The notes beneath the pieces were generated by a model, which was not told the origin of the DNA, ran no database searches, and saw nothing but the letters and a program-made list of their open reading frames with translations. Made by a program: the position numbers and the translations under genes. Below, one piece after another: positions 47,909 to 58,105 of a stretch of 64,000 nucleotides of DNA (its first letter is position 1; every line of letters begins with the position of its first letter). The stretch spans positions 248,001 through 312,000 of the forward strand of contig NZ_MNPW01000002.1 of the NCBI RefSeq assembly GCF_001983175.1, in the 5' to 3' direction. Source of the stretch: Pseudomonas cedrina subsp. cedrina (GTDB lineage Bacteria > Pseudomonadota > Gammaproteobacteria > Pseudomonadales > Pseudomonadaceae).

Positions 47909-48015
47909 ATGTGGGAGCTGGCTTGCCTGCGATAGCGGTATAACTGTCGAAATTTATAGTGAATGTGCCCCCGTCATCGCGGGCAAGTCGAATCGTCGAA
48001 CCGCCGCTCCCACAG
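47909..48015. repeat. family B inverted repeat with small insertion
   Basis: The left arm is normal (TGGGAGCTGGCTTGCCTGCG). The right arm is interrupted by TCGAATCGTCGAACCGC, the complement of the extra block found in family A copy 2. Confidence 0.82.
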
Positions 48016-48043
48016 GAGATCGGGTTGGTTTTAGGAGTGAAGT

Positions 48044-48289
48044 ATGAGTCTCGAACTGCCCGTCGACGCGACCTTGGACGCCACCGGCCTCAACTGCCCG
48101 GAACCCGTGATGATGCTGCACCAGCACATCCGCGACCTGCCGGCCGGCGGGCTGCTCAAGGTGATCGCGACCGACCCGTCGACGCGCCGCGATATCCCCA
48201 AGTTCTGCGTGTTCCTTGACCACGAACTGGTGGATCAGCAGGAGCAGGCCGGTACTTACCTGTACTGGATTCGCAAGAAAGCCGATTAA
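48044..48289 (+). CDS. tusA: sulfur carrier protein TusA
   Basis: An 81-residue sulfur-relay protein, the same length as E. coli TusA. The persulfide Cys18 is in [11 protein letters not shown]. It passes sulfur toward TusBCD/E for 2-thiouridine in tRNA and serves other sulfur pathways. The stop TAA lies in a TTAA shared with the stop of the convergent norM gene. Confidence 0.93.
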   Translation: MSLELPVDATLDATGLNCPEPVMMLHQHIRDLPAGGLLKVIATDPSTRRDIPKFCVFLDHELVDQQEQAGTYLYWIRKKAD

Positions 48290-49680
48290 GCCCGCGCCTT
48301 GTCGGCGCGGATGCGCCGGCGTGCGCTGCGCGCCAGGCGCACCAGCAGCATCCCCGCCGCACAGCTCAGGCCCACGATCAGGCCTTGCCACAAGCCGCTC
48401 GGGCCGCTCGGCTCGCCCAGCCAATCGGTCAGCCCCAGGGCGTAACCGACCGGCAGGCCCACGCCCCAATACGCGAACAGGGTCAGCACCATGGTCACCC
48501 GCGTGTCCTGGTAGCCACGCAGCGCGCCCGCCGCGGTGACCTGGATCGAGTCGGAGAACTGGAACAGCGCCGAGAACACAATCAGCATCGACGCCAAGTG
48601 AATCACCACCGGGTCCGGGGTATAGATCGCCGCGATCTGCTCGCGAAACACCAGCATCAGGCTGCAGGACAGGCAAGCGTAGGCCAGCGCCGTGCCCATG
48701 CCGACGCCGGCGGCGAAGCGTGCCTCACGCGGCTCGCCACGCCCCAGCGCCTGGCCGACGCGCACGGTCACGGCCATGCTCAGGGAGTAAGGGACCATGA
48801 ACACCAGCGAGCTGACATTCAGCGCGATCTGGTGGCCGGAAACCACGGTGGCGCCCAGGCTGCCGAGCAGCAGGGCGATCACCGCAAAAATGCTCGACTC
48901 GGCAAAGATCGCAATGCCGATGGGCAGGCCGATGCCCAGTACTCGCTTGATCACCGCCCACTGCGGCCAGTCGAAACGCTTGAACAACTCGCTGCTCTGG
49001 TAGGCCGCGCCCCAACGGGTCCACACCGCCAGGCCCAGCAGCATCACCCACATTGCAATGGCCGTGGCCCAGCCACACCCGACGCCGCCCATGGCTGGCA
49101 CGCCCAAGTGACCGTAGATGAAGATGTAGTTCAGCGGAATATTCAGCGCCAGGCCGCACAGACCCATGACCATGCTCGGCCGCGTGCGGCCCAGGCCGTC
49201 ACTGAAGCAGCGCAGCACGTAATACAACGCAATGGCCGGCATGCCGGCGGCAATGCCGTGCAGGTAACCCATGGAGGGCTCGATCAGGTCCGGCTCGACC
49301 TTCATCGCCTGCAGGATCGGTTCGGCGCAGAGCAGCAACAACGCCCCCGAGATCCCGACCACCACGGCCAACCACAAGGATTGACGCACCAGCGGCCCGA
49401 TTTCACTGAACTGGCCGGCACCGTAGCGCTGGGCGACTTTTGGTGTAGTGGCCAGCAGCGTGCCGGTCATCAGCAGGTACACGGGGATCCAGATCGAGTT
49501 GCCCAGGCCCACCGCCGCCAGGTCCTGCGGGCTGACACGCCCGGCCATCACCGCATCGACAAAGCTCATCGCGGTGGTGGCCAGTTGGCCGATGATGATC
49601 GGCAAGGCAAGCGTCAGCAGGCCGCGCACTTCCCGGCGGATGCGGGCGGGACGGGTGAGGGGGGCGGTGGCAGTGTTCAC
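48286..49680 (-). CDS. norM: MATE efflux transporter NorM-like
   Basis: A 464-residue, 12-helix multidrug/toxin extrusion transporter. Family phrases: [39 protein letters not shown], and [14 protein letters not shown]. It probably exports cationic drugs with Na+ or H+. GTG 49680 starts the family-like part; an in-frame TTG at 49710 is less likely. It stands alone and is divergent from pdxB. Confidence 0.88.
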   Translation of the reverse strand: MNTATAPLTRPARIRREVRGLLTLALPIIIGQLATTAMSFVDAVMAGRVSPQDLAAVGLGNSIWIPVYLLMTGTLLATTPKVAQRYGAGQFSEIGPLVRQSLWLAVVVGISGALLLLCAEPILQAMKVEPDLIEPSMGYLHGIAAGMPAIALYYVLRCFSDGLGRTRPSMVMGLCGLALNIPLNYIFIYGHLGVPAMGGVGCGWATAIAMWVMLLGLAVWTRWGAAYQSSELFKRFDWPQWAVIKRVLGIGLPIGIAIFAESSIFAVIALLLGSLGATVVSGHQIALNVSSLVFMVPYSLSMAVTVRVGQALGRGEPREARFAAGVGMGTALAYACLSCSLMLVFREQIAAIYTPDPVVIHLASMLIVFSALFQFSDSIQVTAAGALRGYQDTRVTMVLTLFAYWGVGLPVGYALGLTDWLGEPSGPSGLWQGLIVGLSCAAGMLLVRLARSARRRIRADKARA

Positions 49681-49850
49681 GTACGGGTGTCCAGTCAAAA
49701 GGCAGGTCAAGGACGGCGCAGTCTACGCCTTGACGCATCGGTCAGGAAAAAACCTGTGTTGGCGATTTGTAAACGATCCCCCATGCACTGCAGCTCCCAC
49801 AGGAAAGCCATCAAGCCTGTACACTGCGGTTCCGCCAAAAGGAGCCCGCC

Positions 49851-50993
49851 ATGCTGATTGTTGCCGACGAAAATATTCCGCTGCTCGATGCATTCTTCCA
49901 GGGATTTGGCGAGATTCGCCGCGTACCCGGCCGTTCCATCGACCGCGCCACGGTCGAGCAGGCCGATGTGCTGCTGGTGCGCTCCGTGACCAACGTCAAC
50001 CGCGCTTTATTGGAGGGCTCCAAGGTGCGCTTCGTCGGCACCTGCACCATCGGTACCGATCACCTGGACCTGGACTACTTCAAGCAGGCCGGTATCCAAT
50101 GGTCCAGCGCCCCCGGCTGCAATGCGCGCGGCGTGGTGGACTATGTGTTGGGCAGCCTGATGACCCTGGCCGAGATCGAAGGCGCCGACCTCAACCGGCG
50201 CACCTATGGCGTGGTCGGTGCCGGTGAAGTCGGCGGGCGGTTGGTCGAGGTGCTCAAGGGCCTGGGCTGGAACGTGCTGGTCTGCGACCCGCCCCGGCAG
50301 ATCGCCGAAGACGGCGATTACGTCAGCCTGGCGCAGATCATCGAGCAATGCGATGTGATCAGCCTGCACACGCCGCTGACCAAGTCCGGCAACGGCTCTA
50401 CCTGGCACCTGCTCGACCGTCAGCGCCTCGACCAGCTCAAGCCCGGCACCTGGCTGATCAACGCCAGCCGTGGCCCGGTGGTGGACAATGCCGCGCTGCG
50501 CGAAGTGCTGCTCGAGCGTGAAGACCTGCAAGCGGTGCTGGATGTGTGGGAAGGCGAGCCCGAAGTCGACGCCGACCTGGCCGACCTGTGCGTACTGGCC
50601 ACGCCGCACATCGCCGGTTACAGCCTGGACGGCAAGCAGCGCGGCACCGCGCAGATCTACCAGGCGTTCTGCGCGCACCTGGGCCGGGAGCCGAGCATTC
50701 AATTGAGCGACCTGTTGCCGCCGCCCTGGCTGGCCGAGGTGCACCTGAACGCGTCGACCGATCCGGCGTGGGCGCTGGCGACCTTGTGCCGCAGCGTGTA
50801 CGACCCGCGCCGCGATGATGCGGATTTTCGTCGTAGCCTTGTAGGAACTGTGGATGAACAGCGCAAGGCCTTCGACCTGCTGCGCAAGCACTATCCCGAG
50901 CGGCGTGAGATCGATGGCCTGAAGGTGCGTATTAACGGCGAGTCGAGCGTGTTGTCGAATATCGTTTGCGCACTGGGCGCGGTGTCCGTTTAG
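49851..50993 (+). CDS. pdxB: erythronate-4-phosphate dehydrogenase
   Basis: A 380-residue NAD-dependent D-hydroxyacid dehydrogenase, second step of DXP-dependent pyridoxal phosphate synthesis. It begins [16 protein letters not shown]. Rossmann motif [15 protein letters not shown], catalytic Arg in [11 protein letters not shown], His in [13 protein letters not shown], and the PdxB-specific C-terminal dimerisation domain from about residue 290. Length matches PdxB. AGGAG precedes the ATG. Confidence 0.95.
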   Translation: MLIVADENIPLLDAFFQGFGEIRRVPGRSIDRATVEQADVLLVRSVTNVNRALLEGSKVRFVGTCTIGTDHLDLDYFKQAGIQWSSAPGCNARGVVDYVLGSLMTLAEIEGADLNRRTYGVVGAGEVGGRLVEVLKGLGWNVLVCDPPRQIAEDGDYVSLAQIIEQCDVISLHTPLTKSGNGSTWHLLDRQRLDQLKPGTWLINASRGPVVDNAALREVLLEREDLQAVLDVWEGEPEVDADLADLCVLATPHIAGYSLDGKQRGTAQIYQAFCAHLGREPSIQLSDLLPPPWLAEVHLNASTDPAWALATLCRSVYDPRRDDADFRRSLVGTVDEQRKAFDLLRKHYPERREIDGLKVRINGESSVLSNIVCALGAVSV

Positions 50994-51005
50994 ACAACCC
51001 ATAAA

Positions 51006-51030
51006 AAACCCGGCCACCTGGGCCGGGTTT
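51006..51030. terminator. bidirectional intrinsic terminator
   Basis: AAACCCGGCC (51006-51015) pairs with GGCCGGGTTT (51021-51030). Read leftward it ends in a run of T, so it mainly serves the convergent small gene, and also follows pdxB. Confidence 0.85.
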
Positions 51031-51048
51031 GAAAAGAGCGTCTGCGCT

Positions 51049-51222
51049 TCAGCCTTGCTGTGCAGGCTTGACCAGGCGCTGCTCCAGTTCGCTGCACGCT
51101 TGCTGGATCATCTCTTCGGTAATCTGCACTTCGTGGCCCTTGGCGTCGATATACGAGCAGGGCAACTCCTGCGGTTGGCGGATCACTTCAATCTTGGCGT
51201 CGCTGCTATTTTGCAAGGTCAT
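51049..51222 (-). CDS. PA1571-like small protein
   Basis: A 57-residue cytosolic protein starting MTLQNSSDAKIEVIRQPQEL, with a conserved-looking core CSYIDAKGHEVQITEEMIQQ. ATG 51222 follows GGAGA. It resembles the small PA1571 family of Pseudomonas as I remember it. Function unknown. A T-rich terminator follows it. Confidence 0.7.
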   Translation of the reverse strand: MTLQNSSDAKIEVIRQPQELPCSYIDAKGHEVQITEEMIQQACSELEQRLVKPAQQG

Positions 51223-51297
51223 GGCCTGTCTCCTCATCAGGTTGTGTACCCACATTAATCCCCCCGCGTGACCAGGCTGTTACAGCTCCCTGCAAGG

Positions 51298-51324
51298 CCA
51301 CGGGTTCGAATGCCCAGTCCACCA
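51298..51324 (+). other. tRNA 3'-end-like remnant
   Basis: CGGGTTCGAATGCCC followed by AGTCCACCA looks like a T-arm plus acceptor 3' strand with CCA. The T-stem does not pair well and no D-arm or anticodon arm could be found upstream, so it is not a working tRNA. It may be a decayed tRNA or an attachment-site scar. Confidence 0.3.
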
Positions 51325-51474
51325 GAAAGCGCTATAAATATCCAGCCTGGGGTTAGATCGATAGCCTCTAGCGGCGCATATCAGTGAGCATAATTAATCT
51401 GACTCATTACCTTTAGGAAAGTTGTTATTCAGCCAAGTTCCCCCCATGTGGGTGTACAGGTTCCTCCATTGGTG

Positions 51475-53262
51475 ATGCCCTCCATGTTCTCAGTCCGTCA
51501 ACGCCGTGCGATTCGCCTGGCCAGCCGCTTTATTGCGCCGTACCGCTGGCAGGCGCTCGGTGCCCTGTTGGCGCTTATCGTCACGGCCGGTATTACCTTG
51601 TCCATGGGGCAGGGCATTCGCCTGCTGGTGGACCAGGGCTTCATGACCCAGTCACCGCATCTGCTCAACCAATCCATCGGCCTGTTCATGGTCCTGGTCC
51701 TGGGCTTGGCGGTGGGTACGTTTGCACGGTTTTACCTGGTGTCGTGGATCGGCGAGCGGGTCGTGGCGGATATCCGTCGCCAGGTGTTCAACCACCTGAT
51801 CTACCTGCACCCCGGTTTTTATGAGAACAACCGCAGCTCGGAGATCCAGTCGCGGCTGACCACCGACACCACCCTGCTGCAATCGGTGATCGGCTCGTCG
51901 CTGTCACTGTTCTTGCGCAACGCCTTGATGGTCATCGGCGGCATCGTGTTGCTGTTTGTGACCAACCCCAAGCTCACCAGCATTGTGGTGGTGGCGTTGC
52001 CGTTGGTGCTGGCGCCGATCCTCATTTTTGGCCGGCGCGTGCGCAGCTTGTCGCGCCAGAGCCAGGACCGCATCGCCGACGTCGGCAGTTACGTGTCCGA
52101 GACCCTCGGCCAGATCAAGACCGTGCAGGCCTATAACCATCAGGTGCAGGATGAACAGCGCTTCGCCGTGACCGTGGAAGAGGCATTCATAACCGCGCGC
52201 AAGCGCATTACCCAGCGCGCCTGGCTGATTACCCTGGTGATCATGCTGGTGCTAGGCGCCGTGGGCGTAATGCTGTGGGTCGGCGGCATGGATGTCATCA
52301 GCGGGCGCATTTCCGGCGGCGAGCTGGCGGCGTTCGTGTTCTACAGCCTGATCGTCGGCGGTGCGGTCGGCACGCTCAGTGAAGTGCTCGGTGAATTGCA
52401 GCGCGCCGCCGGCGCCGCCGAGCGGATTGGCGAATTGTTGCAGTCGAACAACGAAATCCAGGCGCCCGCCACTGGAACCGTGCAATTGCCTGCGCGGGTC
52501 AGCGGTCGCATGGCGCTGCAAGACCTGCGCTTTGCCTACCCCTCACGGCCGGACAGCTACGCCATCGACGGCTTGAGCCTGAGCATCAACCCCGGAGAAA
52601 CCTTGGCGCTGGTGGGACCGTCCGGTGCCGGCAAGTCGACCCTGTTCGACCTGTTGCTGCGTTTCTACGACCCCCAGCAGGGCCGCATCCTGCTCGAAGG
52701 CCACGCGCTGACCGAACTCGACCCCATGGACCTGCGCCGCCACTTCGCCCTGGTGTCCCAGAGCCCGGCGCTGTTCTTTGGCAGCGTTGAAGAGAACATC
52801 CGCTACGGCAACCCTGCTGCCACCACCGAACAAGTCGAAGCCGCCGCGCGCATTGCCCATGCCCACGACTTCATCCTGCAAATGCCCGACGGCTACCAGA
52901 CCCACCTTGGCGACGGCGGCATGGGCCTTTCCGGCGGCCAGCGCCAACGCCTGGCCATCGCCCGCGCCTTGTTGGTGGACGCCCCGATTCTGCTGCTCGA
53001 CGAAGCCACCAGCGCGCTGGACGCCCAGAGTGAACACCTGATCCAGCAAGCGTTGCCGCAGTTGATGCAGGGGCGCACCACGCTGGTGATCGCCCATCGA
53101 CTGGCGACGGTCAAGAACGCCGACCGGATTGCGGTGATGGACCAAGGTAAATTGGTGGCGGTGGGCACGCATCAGCAGTTGGTTGCGAACAACCCGCTGT
53201 ATGCGCGGTTGGCGGCGTTGCAGTTCAGTGATGGAGCTGAGGCCGCGAAAGGCGAGGGCTAG
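51475..53262 (+). CDS. ABC exporter, fused permease-ATPase (MsbA/LmrA type)
   Basis: A 595-residue half-transporter with six N-terminal helices and a C-terminal ATPase. Walker A GPSGAGKST, signature LSGGQRQRLAIARALL, Walker B ILLLDEATSALD and the H-loop VIAHRLATV are intact. It would work as a homodimer exporting lipids or drugs. ATG 51475 or 51484 are possible starts; the open frame to 51448 overlaps a tRNA-like sequence. No partner gene. Confidence 0.88.
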   Translation: MPSMFSVRQRRAIRLASRFIAPYRWQALGALLALIVTAGITLSMGQGIRLLVDQGFMTQSPHLLNQSIGLFMVLVLGLAVGTFARFYLVSWIGERVVADIRRQVFNHLIYLHPGFYENNRSSEIQSRLTTDTTLLQSVIGSSLSLFLRNALMVIGGIVLLFVTNPKLTSIVVVALPLVLAPILIFGRRVRSLSRQSQDRIADVGSYVSETLGQIKTVQAYNHQVQDEQRFAVTVEEAFITARKRITQRAWLITLVIMLVLGAVGVMLWVGGMDVISGRISGGELAAFVFYSLIVGGAVGTLSEVLGELQRAAGAAERIGELLQSNNEIQAPATGTVQLPARVSGRMALQDLRFAYPSRPDSYAIDGLSLSINPGETLALVGPSGAGKSTLFDLLLRFYDPQQGRILLEGHALTELDPMDLRRHFALVSQSPALFFGSVEENIRYGNPAATTEQVEAAARIAHAHDFILQMPDGYQTHLGDGGMGLSGGQRQRLAIARALLVDAPILLLDEATSALDAQSEHLIQQALPQLMQGRTTLVIAHRLATVKNADRIAVMDQGKLVAVGTHQQLVANNPLYARLAALQFSDGAEAAKGEG

Positions 53263-53275
53263 CAGGCCTATGCCT

Positions 53276-53407
53276 GTAGTGAGCGGGCTTGCCCCGCGCT
53301 GGGGGGCGAAGCCGCCCCAAATGAGGCGACCCAGTTGTATCTGAAGCACCGCAGTGTCTTTATTGGGGCGGCTTCGCCGCCCAGCGCGGGGCGAGCCCGC
53401 TCACTAC
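53276..53407. repeat. REP-like inverted repeat, family A copy 5
   Basis: A 132-bp family A element between the stop codons of two convergent genes, 13 bases from each. Confidence 0.9.
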
Positions 53408-53420
53408 AACGGCCTAGTTG

Positions 53421-55349
53421 TTACTGGTCGTCGAAGTAGCGCTCATGCCAATCCACCAACGGCTGCGGTGAATTGAGCTTCTGCCCGTAGATCACCGAAT
53501 AAGACAGCACGTTCTGCACGTACTGGCGGGTTTCGTCGAATGGAATGCTTTCCACCCACACGTCAAAACTCAGGTGATCCGCACCGCGCAGCCATTGGCG
53601 CACGCGCCCTGGGCCGGCGTTGTAGGCAGCGGAGGCGAGCACGCGGTTGCCGTTGAACTGGCTGTGCACCTGGCTCAGGTAGGCGGCGCCGAGCTGGATG
53701 TTCTTGTCCGGGTCCAGCACCTGGGCCGGGGAGGCCAGGGGAATGCTGAACTTGCGTGCGGTTTCCTTGGCGGTGCCGGGCATCAGTTGCATCAGGCCGC
53801 TGGCGCCGACGCCGGAGCGGGCGTCGTCCATGAACGCGCTTTCCTGGCGGGTGATGGCAAAAATCCAGCTGGAATGCAGGCCACGTACCTTGGCCTCGCG
53901 CACCAGGGTGTCGCGGTGGGCCATCGGGAAGCGGATGTCCAGGTCGTCCCAGTACTGCGCCTGGCTGATGGTGCGGATCGCCGGGAAGTACCACTTCATG
54001 TCATAGGCCAGCTTGGCCTGGGCGACCATTTCGTCGCGGTTGAAGTGGCGGCTGACGTGGTACCACTCGCGACGCCCGTCGACGATCTGGCCACGCGCAT
54101 AAAACTCAAGCGCACGCCGCACGCCGGGGGTGTTGCGGACCTTGTTGACCAGCGCCTGGCTCATCACCAGCGGCTTGTTGTTCAATTGGTAGGGGGACTT
54201 GGAGCGGTCAGCCGCGAGGAACCCGTAGAAATCCCGTTCCTTGGCCACGTTCTTGTACAACACCAGCGCTTGCGGGTTCTTCGGCTCAGCCAGTTCCAGG
54301 CTGCGGGCCTGCCAGTAGCGCCAGCGGTTGGTGGTGGCCAGGTCCTGCGGCAGCTTGCGGGTCAACTGGTAGGCATCTTCCCAGCGGGCCAGGCGCAACA
54401 ACAGGCGCAAGCGCCATTCGGAGACGGTGTTGTCACGCAGTTCGGGGTCGTATTGGGTCATCACCTCAAGGGCGCGCGGGTCGTAGCGCTTGGCCAGGGT
54501 CAGGCCGATTTCCCTGGCGATCGACACTTTTTCGTCACGGGAGAAGCGCATGCTGCTGGCGTAGCCATCGAGCAGGGCCATGGCTTTGTCGGGATCCTGG
54601 CGTGCCAGGCGGCGCAGGCCCAGGCCCACGGCGTCCGACATGGCCTCGGTGGCCGGCAGGAACCGCGATGGATCGCTGAGCATGTCGGGCTTTTGCGCGA
54701 CGTCCACCATCAAGCGGCCTTGGGCGCCGAGGGTGGGCAGGGTTTTGACCAGGCTGTTGGCCAGCGCATAGTTGCGCGCTTCGGCGGCGAGCTTGGCGCG
54801 GTCCCAGATCTTCTGTTCGGTGAGTTGGCCGTCCGCCGCCCATTGGCCGAATGTGACATCGCAGGCCGCCGGCTGGGACTTGCCGGTCATCCAGAGTTTT
54901 TCGGCGGTCTTGTAGCCTTCGGCTTTCTGGTTGTGGGTGAGCTGGTACTGGCCATGCAGGCAGTCCAGTTCGACGAAATTGAGCTTGGCGTCGTAGTACT
55001 TTTCAAAGGTCTGCCAGTCGCCGCGCTCGGCCAGCCAGCGCAACCAACGCAATTTCATCCAGTTGGCCTGGGGCAGGTCACCGTTTTTGGCCAGGAACTG
55101 TTCGATTTCCTGGTTGCTCGCGGTTTTCAGGCGTGCCGTCAGTTCGTCGTAGGCCAGGTACGGCGTCAGCGGATAGTCGGCCAGGGCCTGGCTGTATTGC
55201 ATGTAAGGGCCGGTGTCGCCTTTGGCCAAGGCGCGTTTGGCTTCATCGTAATATTGACGTTGGGTGGTGAGGTCCACGGCCTGGGCGGATTGAACGGCGG
55301 TGGCGGAAAGAAGCAGACAAGATAAAAAGTTGAAAAGGCGACTGCGCAT
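53421..55349 (-). CDS. slt: soluble lytic murein transglycosylase
   Basis: A 642-residue periplasmic transglycosylase. Signal peptide MRSRLFNFLSCLLLSATAVQ, then a long alpha-superhelical U-domain (about residues 25-450) and the C-terminal SLT domain. Catalytic Glu503 in ITRQESAF, followed by GASGLMQLMPGTAKETA and ASAAYNAGPGRVRQW. It cleaves peptidoglycan glycan strands to 1,6-anhydro products. ATG 55349 starts the signal peptide; an upstream in-frame Met (55397) is less likely. The length equals Slt70-type enzymes. Confidence 0.93.
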   Translation of the reverse strand: MRSRLFNFLSCLLLSATAVQSAQAVDLTTQRQYYDEAKRALAKGDTGPYMQYSQALADYPLTPYLAYDELTARLKTASNQEIEQFLAKNGDLPQANWMKLRWLRWLAERGDWQTFEKYYDAKLNFVELDCLHGQYQLTHNQKAEGYKTAEKLWMTGKSQPAACDVTFGQWAADGQLTEQKIWDRAKLAAEARNYALANSLVKTLPTLGAQGRLMVDVAQKPDMLSDPSRFLPATEAMSDAVGLGLRRLARQDPDKAMALLDGYASSMRFSRDEKVSIAREIGLTLAKRYDPRALEVMTQYDPELRDNTVSEWRLRLLLRLARWEDAYQLTRKLPQDLATTNRWRYWQARSLELAEPKNPQALVLYKNVAKERDFYGFLAADRSKSPYQLNNKPLVMSQALVNKVRNTPGVRRALEFYARGQIVDGRREWYHVSRHFNRDEMVAQAKLAYDMKWYFPAIRTISQAQYWDDLDIRFPMAHRDTLVREAKVRGLHSSWIFAITRQESAFMDDARSGVGASGLMQLMPGTAKETARKFSIPLASPAQVLDPDKNIQLGAAYLSQVHSQFNGNRVLASAAYNAGPGRVRQWLRGADHLSFDVWVESIPFDETRQYVQNVLSYSVIYGQKLNSPQPLVDWHERYFDDQ

Positions 55350-55562
55350 GAGACGTCCGTGCAGAGAAATCACGACTAGCACCGGCACCGCCGACACTGA
55401 TTGCCCCTAGCTTAGCCTTTTGCCCGACGCCTGAGAAAGCTTTGCTGGCCGGTTCATTCAAGTTCGTTGGAAATGTCCTACAGAACGTGTCGGCAGCGAA
55501 AATGCCAGCCGCATCCCACCCTCAACTCAGGTAGAATGCGCGCCCAGTTTTTGGAGAAGCGT

Positions 55563-57482
55563 ATGACCCTGCTCAAATTCAGCGATGTGTCCCTTGCTTT
55601 CGGCGCTATGCCGTTGTTGGACAAGGTGTCCTGGCAGATCGCCCGTGGTGAGCGGGTGTGCATCATCGGCCGCAACGGCACCGGCAAATCCAGCATGATG
55701 AAGCTGGTCAAAGGCGACCAGAAGCCCGATGAGGGCTCTGTCTGGCGCGCGCCGGGCCTCAAGATTGGCGAATTGCCGCAGGAATTGCCGGTAGCCGACG
55801 AGCGGACAGTGTTCGACGTGGTTGCCGAAGGCCTCGATGGCGTGGGCGCCTTGCTAGCCGAGTACCATCACCTGGCGCAGAACTGCGTGACCGAAGCCGA
55901 CCTGGACAAATTGATGCACGTCCAGCAAGACCTCGAAGCCCGCGACGGTTGGCGCTTGCAGCAATTGGTCGACAGCACCCTGAGCCGCCTGCAACTGCCG
56001 GCCGACAAGACCCTCGCCCAGTTGTCCGGCGGCTGGCGTCGTCGCGTGCTGCTGGCCCAGGCTCTGGTGTCCGAGCCGGACCTGCTGCTGCTCGACGAGC
56101 CGACCAACCATCTGGATATCGGCGCGATTGCCTGGCTCGAAGAAGCCCTCAAGGACTTCCAGGGCGCCGTGCTGTTCATCACGCACGACCGGTCCTTCCT
56201 GCAAAACCTGGCTACCCGCATTCTCGAATTGGACCGTGGCGGCCTGATCGACTGGAACGGCGACTACGCCAGCTTCCTGGTGCACAAGGAAGCCGCACTC
56301 TCGGCTGAAGAGACCGCCAACGCCCTGTTCGACAAGAAACTGGCCCAGGAAGAAGTCTGGATCCGCCAGGGCATCAAGGCGCGCCGTACCCGCAACGAAG
56401 GCCGCGTGCGTGCGTTGAAAGCGCTGCGTGTCGAGCGCAGCGAACGCCGCGAGCGTACCGGCAAGGCCAATATCCAGCTCGATACCGCCGACAAGTCGGG
56501 CAAGCAAGTGATGGTGCTGGAAAACGTCAGCTTCCATCACCCGGAAGGCCCGTTCCTGATCAAGGACTTTTCCATGGTCCTGGCACGCGGCGACCGTATC
56601 GGCCTGCTGGGCGCCAACGGCACCGGCAAGACCACCTTGCTCAAGCTGATGCTTGGCGGTCTGCAGCCGACCAGCGGCAAGGTGGAAGAGGGCACGCGGA
56701 TCGATGTGGCCTACTTCGACCAGTTGCGTCACCAGTTGGACCTGGAAAAGACCGTGATCGACAACGTCGCCGAAGGCCGCGACTTTATCGATATCGACGG
56801 CCAGAGCCGCCACGTCCTCAGCTACCTGGGTGACTTCCTGTTCAGCCCGCAACGTGCGCGTACACCGGTCAAAGCCTTGTCCGGTGGTGAGCGTGCACGC
56901 CTGCTGCTGGCCAAGCTGTTCAGCAAGCCGGCCAACCTGCTGGTGCTCGACGAACCGACCAACGACCTCGACGTGGAAACCCTCGAGCTGCTGGAAGAGG
57001 TGCTGCTGACCTTCAACGGCACCGTACTGATGGTCAGTCACGACCGGGCATTCCTCGACAACGTGGTCACCAGCACCCTGGTCTTCGAAGGTGAAGGCAA
57101 GGTGCGGGAATACGTTGGTGGTTACCAGGACTGGCTGCGCCAGGGCGGCTCGCCGCGTCTGTTGGGCGTGACCGAGAGCAAGTCCGGCAAGGCCGACCTG
57201 ACCTCGGCGGTTGTCGCGCCCGTGGCCGCTGCTGCTCCGGCACAGGAAGCCGCACCCTCCACCAAGAAAAAACTCAGCTACAAGCTGCAACGCGAGCTGG
57301 AAGCCTTGCCGGGCGATATCGACGCCAAGGAACAGCAGATCGCCGCGGTGGAAGCGCAAATGGCTGACGCGGGTTTCTACCAGCGTCCGGCGGCGGAGAC
57401 GGCCGAAGTTATTGCTTCCCTGGAGAAACTGAACCAGGAGCTGGAAGTGCTGGTTGAGCGCTGGGCCGAGCTGGATGGCTGA
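55563..57482 (+). CDS. uup: ABC-F ATPase Uup
   Basis: A 639-residue soluble ABC-F protein with two ATPase domains: Walker A GRNGTGKS and GANGTGKT; Walker B LLLLDEPTNHLD and LLVLDEPTNDLD; signature regions LSGGWRRRVLLAQAL and LSGGERARLLLAKLF. A C-terminal coiled coil (LQRELEALPGDIDAKEQQIA) is the Uup-type DNA/ribosome-binding tail. It acts on ribosomes or branched DNA in E. coli. ATG 55563 has GGAG upstream. A bidirectional terminator follows. Confidence 0.92.
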   Translation: MTLLKFSDVSLAFGAMPLLDKVSWQIARGERVCIIGRNGTGKSSMMKLVKGDQKPDEGSVWRAPGLKIGELPQELPVADERTVFDVVAEGLDGVGALLAEYHHLAQNCVTEADLDKLMHVQQDLEARDGWRLQQLVDSTLSRLQLPADKTLAQLSGGWRRRVLLAQALVSEPDLLLLDEPTNHLDIGAIAWLEEALKDFQGAVLFITHDRSFLQNLATRILELDRGGLIDWNGDYASFLVHKEAALSAEETANALFDKKLAQEEVWIRQGIKARRTRNEGRVRALKALRVERSERRERTGKANIQLDTADKSGKQVMVLENVSFHHPEGPFLIKDFSMVLARGDRIGLLGANGTGKTTLLKLMLGGLQPTSGKVEEGTRIDVAYFDQLRHQLDLEKTVIDNVAEGRDFIDIDGQSRHVLSYLGDFLFSPQRARTPVKALSGGERARLLLAKLFSKPANLLVLDEPTNDLDVETLELLEEVLLTFNGTVLMVSHDRAFLDNVVTSTLVFEGEGKVREYVGGYQDWLRQGGSPRLLGVTESKSGKADLTSAVVAPVAAAAPAQEAAPSTKKKLSYKLQRELEALPGDIDAKEQQIAAVEAQMADAGFYQRPAAETAEVIASLEKLNQELEVLVERWAELDG

Positions 57483-57499
57483 GTGATCGGCACGCAATA

Positions 57500-57536
57500 A
57501 AAAACCCGGTGTTCATCTGATGAGCACCGGGTTTTT
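57500..57536. terminator. bidirectional intrinsic terminator after uup
   Basis: AAAAACCCGGTG (57500-57511) pairs with CACCGGGTTTTT (57525-57536); U-tracts exist in both directions. Confidence 0.88.
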
Positions 57537-57555
57537 CATATGGAATACAGTTAAA

Positions 57556-57652
57556 AATGTAGGAGCTGGCTTGCCTGCGATAGCGGTGTATCAGCCACCA
57601 GATGCATCAACTGACAGACTGCTATTGCAGGCAAGCCAGCTCCCACATTTGA
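57556..57652. repeat. family B inverted repeat, copy at 57.6 kb
   Basis: TGTAGGAGCTGGCTTGCCTG on the left and the complement ending CCAGCTCCCACAT on the right, between convergent genes. Confidence 0.87.
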
Positions 57653-57664
57653 TCTTCAGTGTTC

Positions 57665-58105
57665 TTAAGGTGCCTTCACCAGCTTCACGGCCAGCACATC
57701 ACACGGCGCGCCATGCAGCACATCATTGGCGGTGGAACCCAGCAACAACGCCAGGCCGTGACGGCCATGGCTGCCGACCACGATCAGGTCGCAGTTGTGT
57801 TCCTTGGCCAGATGATGGATTTCCTGACGCGGTTGGCCGTAGGTGAGGTGGCACGCTTCTTTGTTCAATTTGGGATATTTGAGGATCAGGCGCTCAAGAC
57901 GCTCCTTGGCCTGGTCAAATTGCTGTTGCTGCAACTGGGAAAGATCCATGGGCACGTCGCCGCCGAAGGCCATGGCCATTGGCTCAACGATATGCACCAG
58001 TGACAGTTTGGCGCCATTGGCGATGGACGATTCCTGCGCGCGTTTGATCACTGGATCGCACTCTTCGGTCAGGTCGACGGCGACCAGAATATGTTCGTAG
58101 GGCAT
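57665..58105 (-). CDS. uspA: universal stress protein UspA family
   Basis: A 146-residue cytosolic UspA protein. N-terminal YEHILVAVDLTEECDPVIK; ATP-binding motif GSHGRHGLALLLGS (G-2x-G-9x-G-S) near the C-terminus, followed by CDVLAVKLVKAP. ATP-binding type. Single gene on the minus strand. Expression is likely stress-induced by analogy; no clear control site was seen. Confidence 0.9.
   Translation of the reverse strand: MPYEHILVAVDLTEECDPVIKRAQESSIANGAKLSLVHIVEPMAMAFGGDVPMDLSQLQQQQFDQAKERLERLILKYPKLNKEACHLTYGQPRQEIHHLAKEHNCDLIVVGSHGRHGLALLLGSTANDVLHGAPCDVLAVKLVKAP

Noticed and set aside
48385..49857. 490-codon plus frame
   Set aside because: Antisense shadow of norM, Gln/His-rich.
53574..55325. 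583-codon plus frame
   Set aside because: Antisense shadow of slt; no domain pattern.
55854..57497. 547-codon minus frame
   Set aside because: Antisense shadow of uup.
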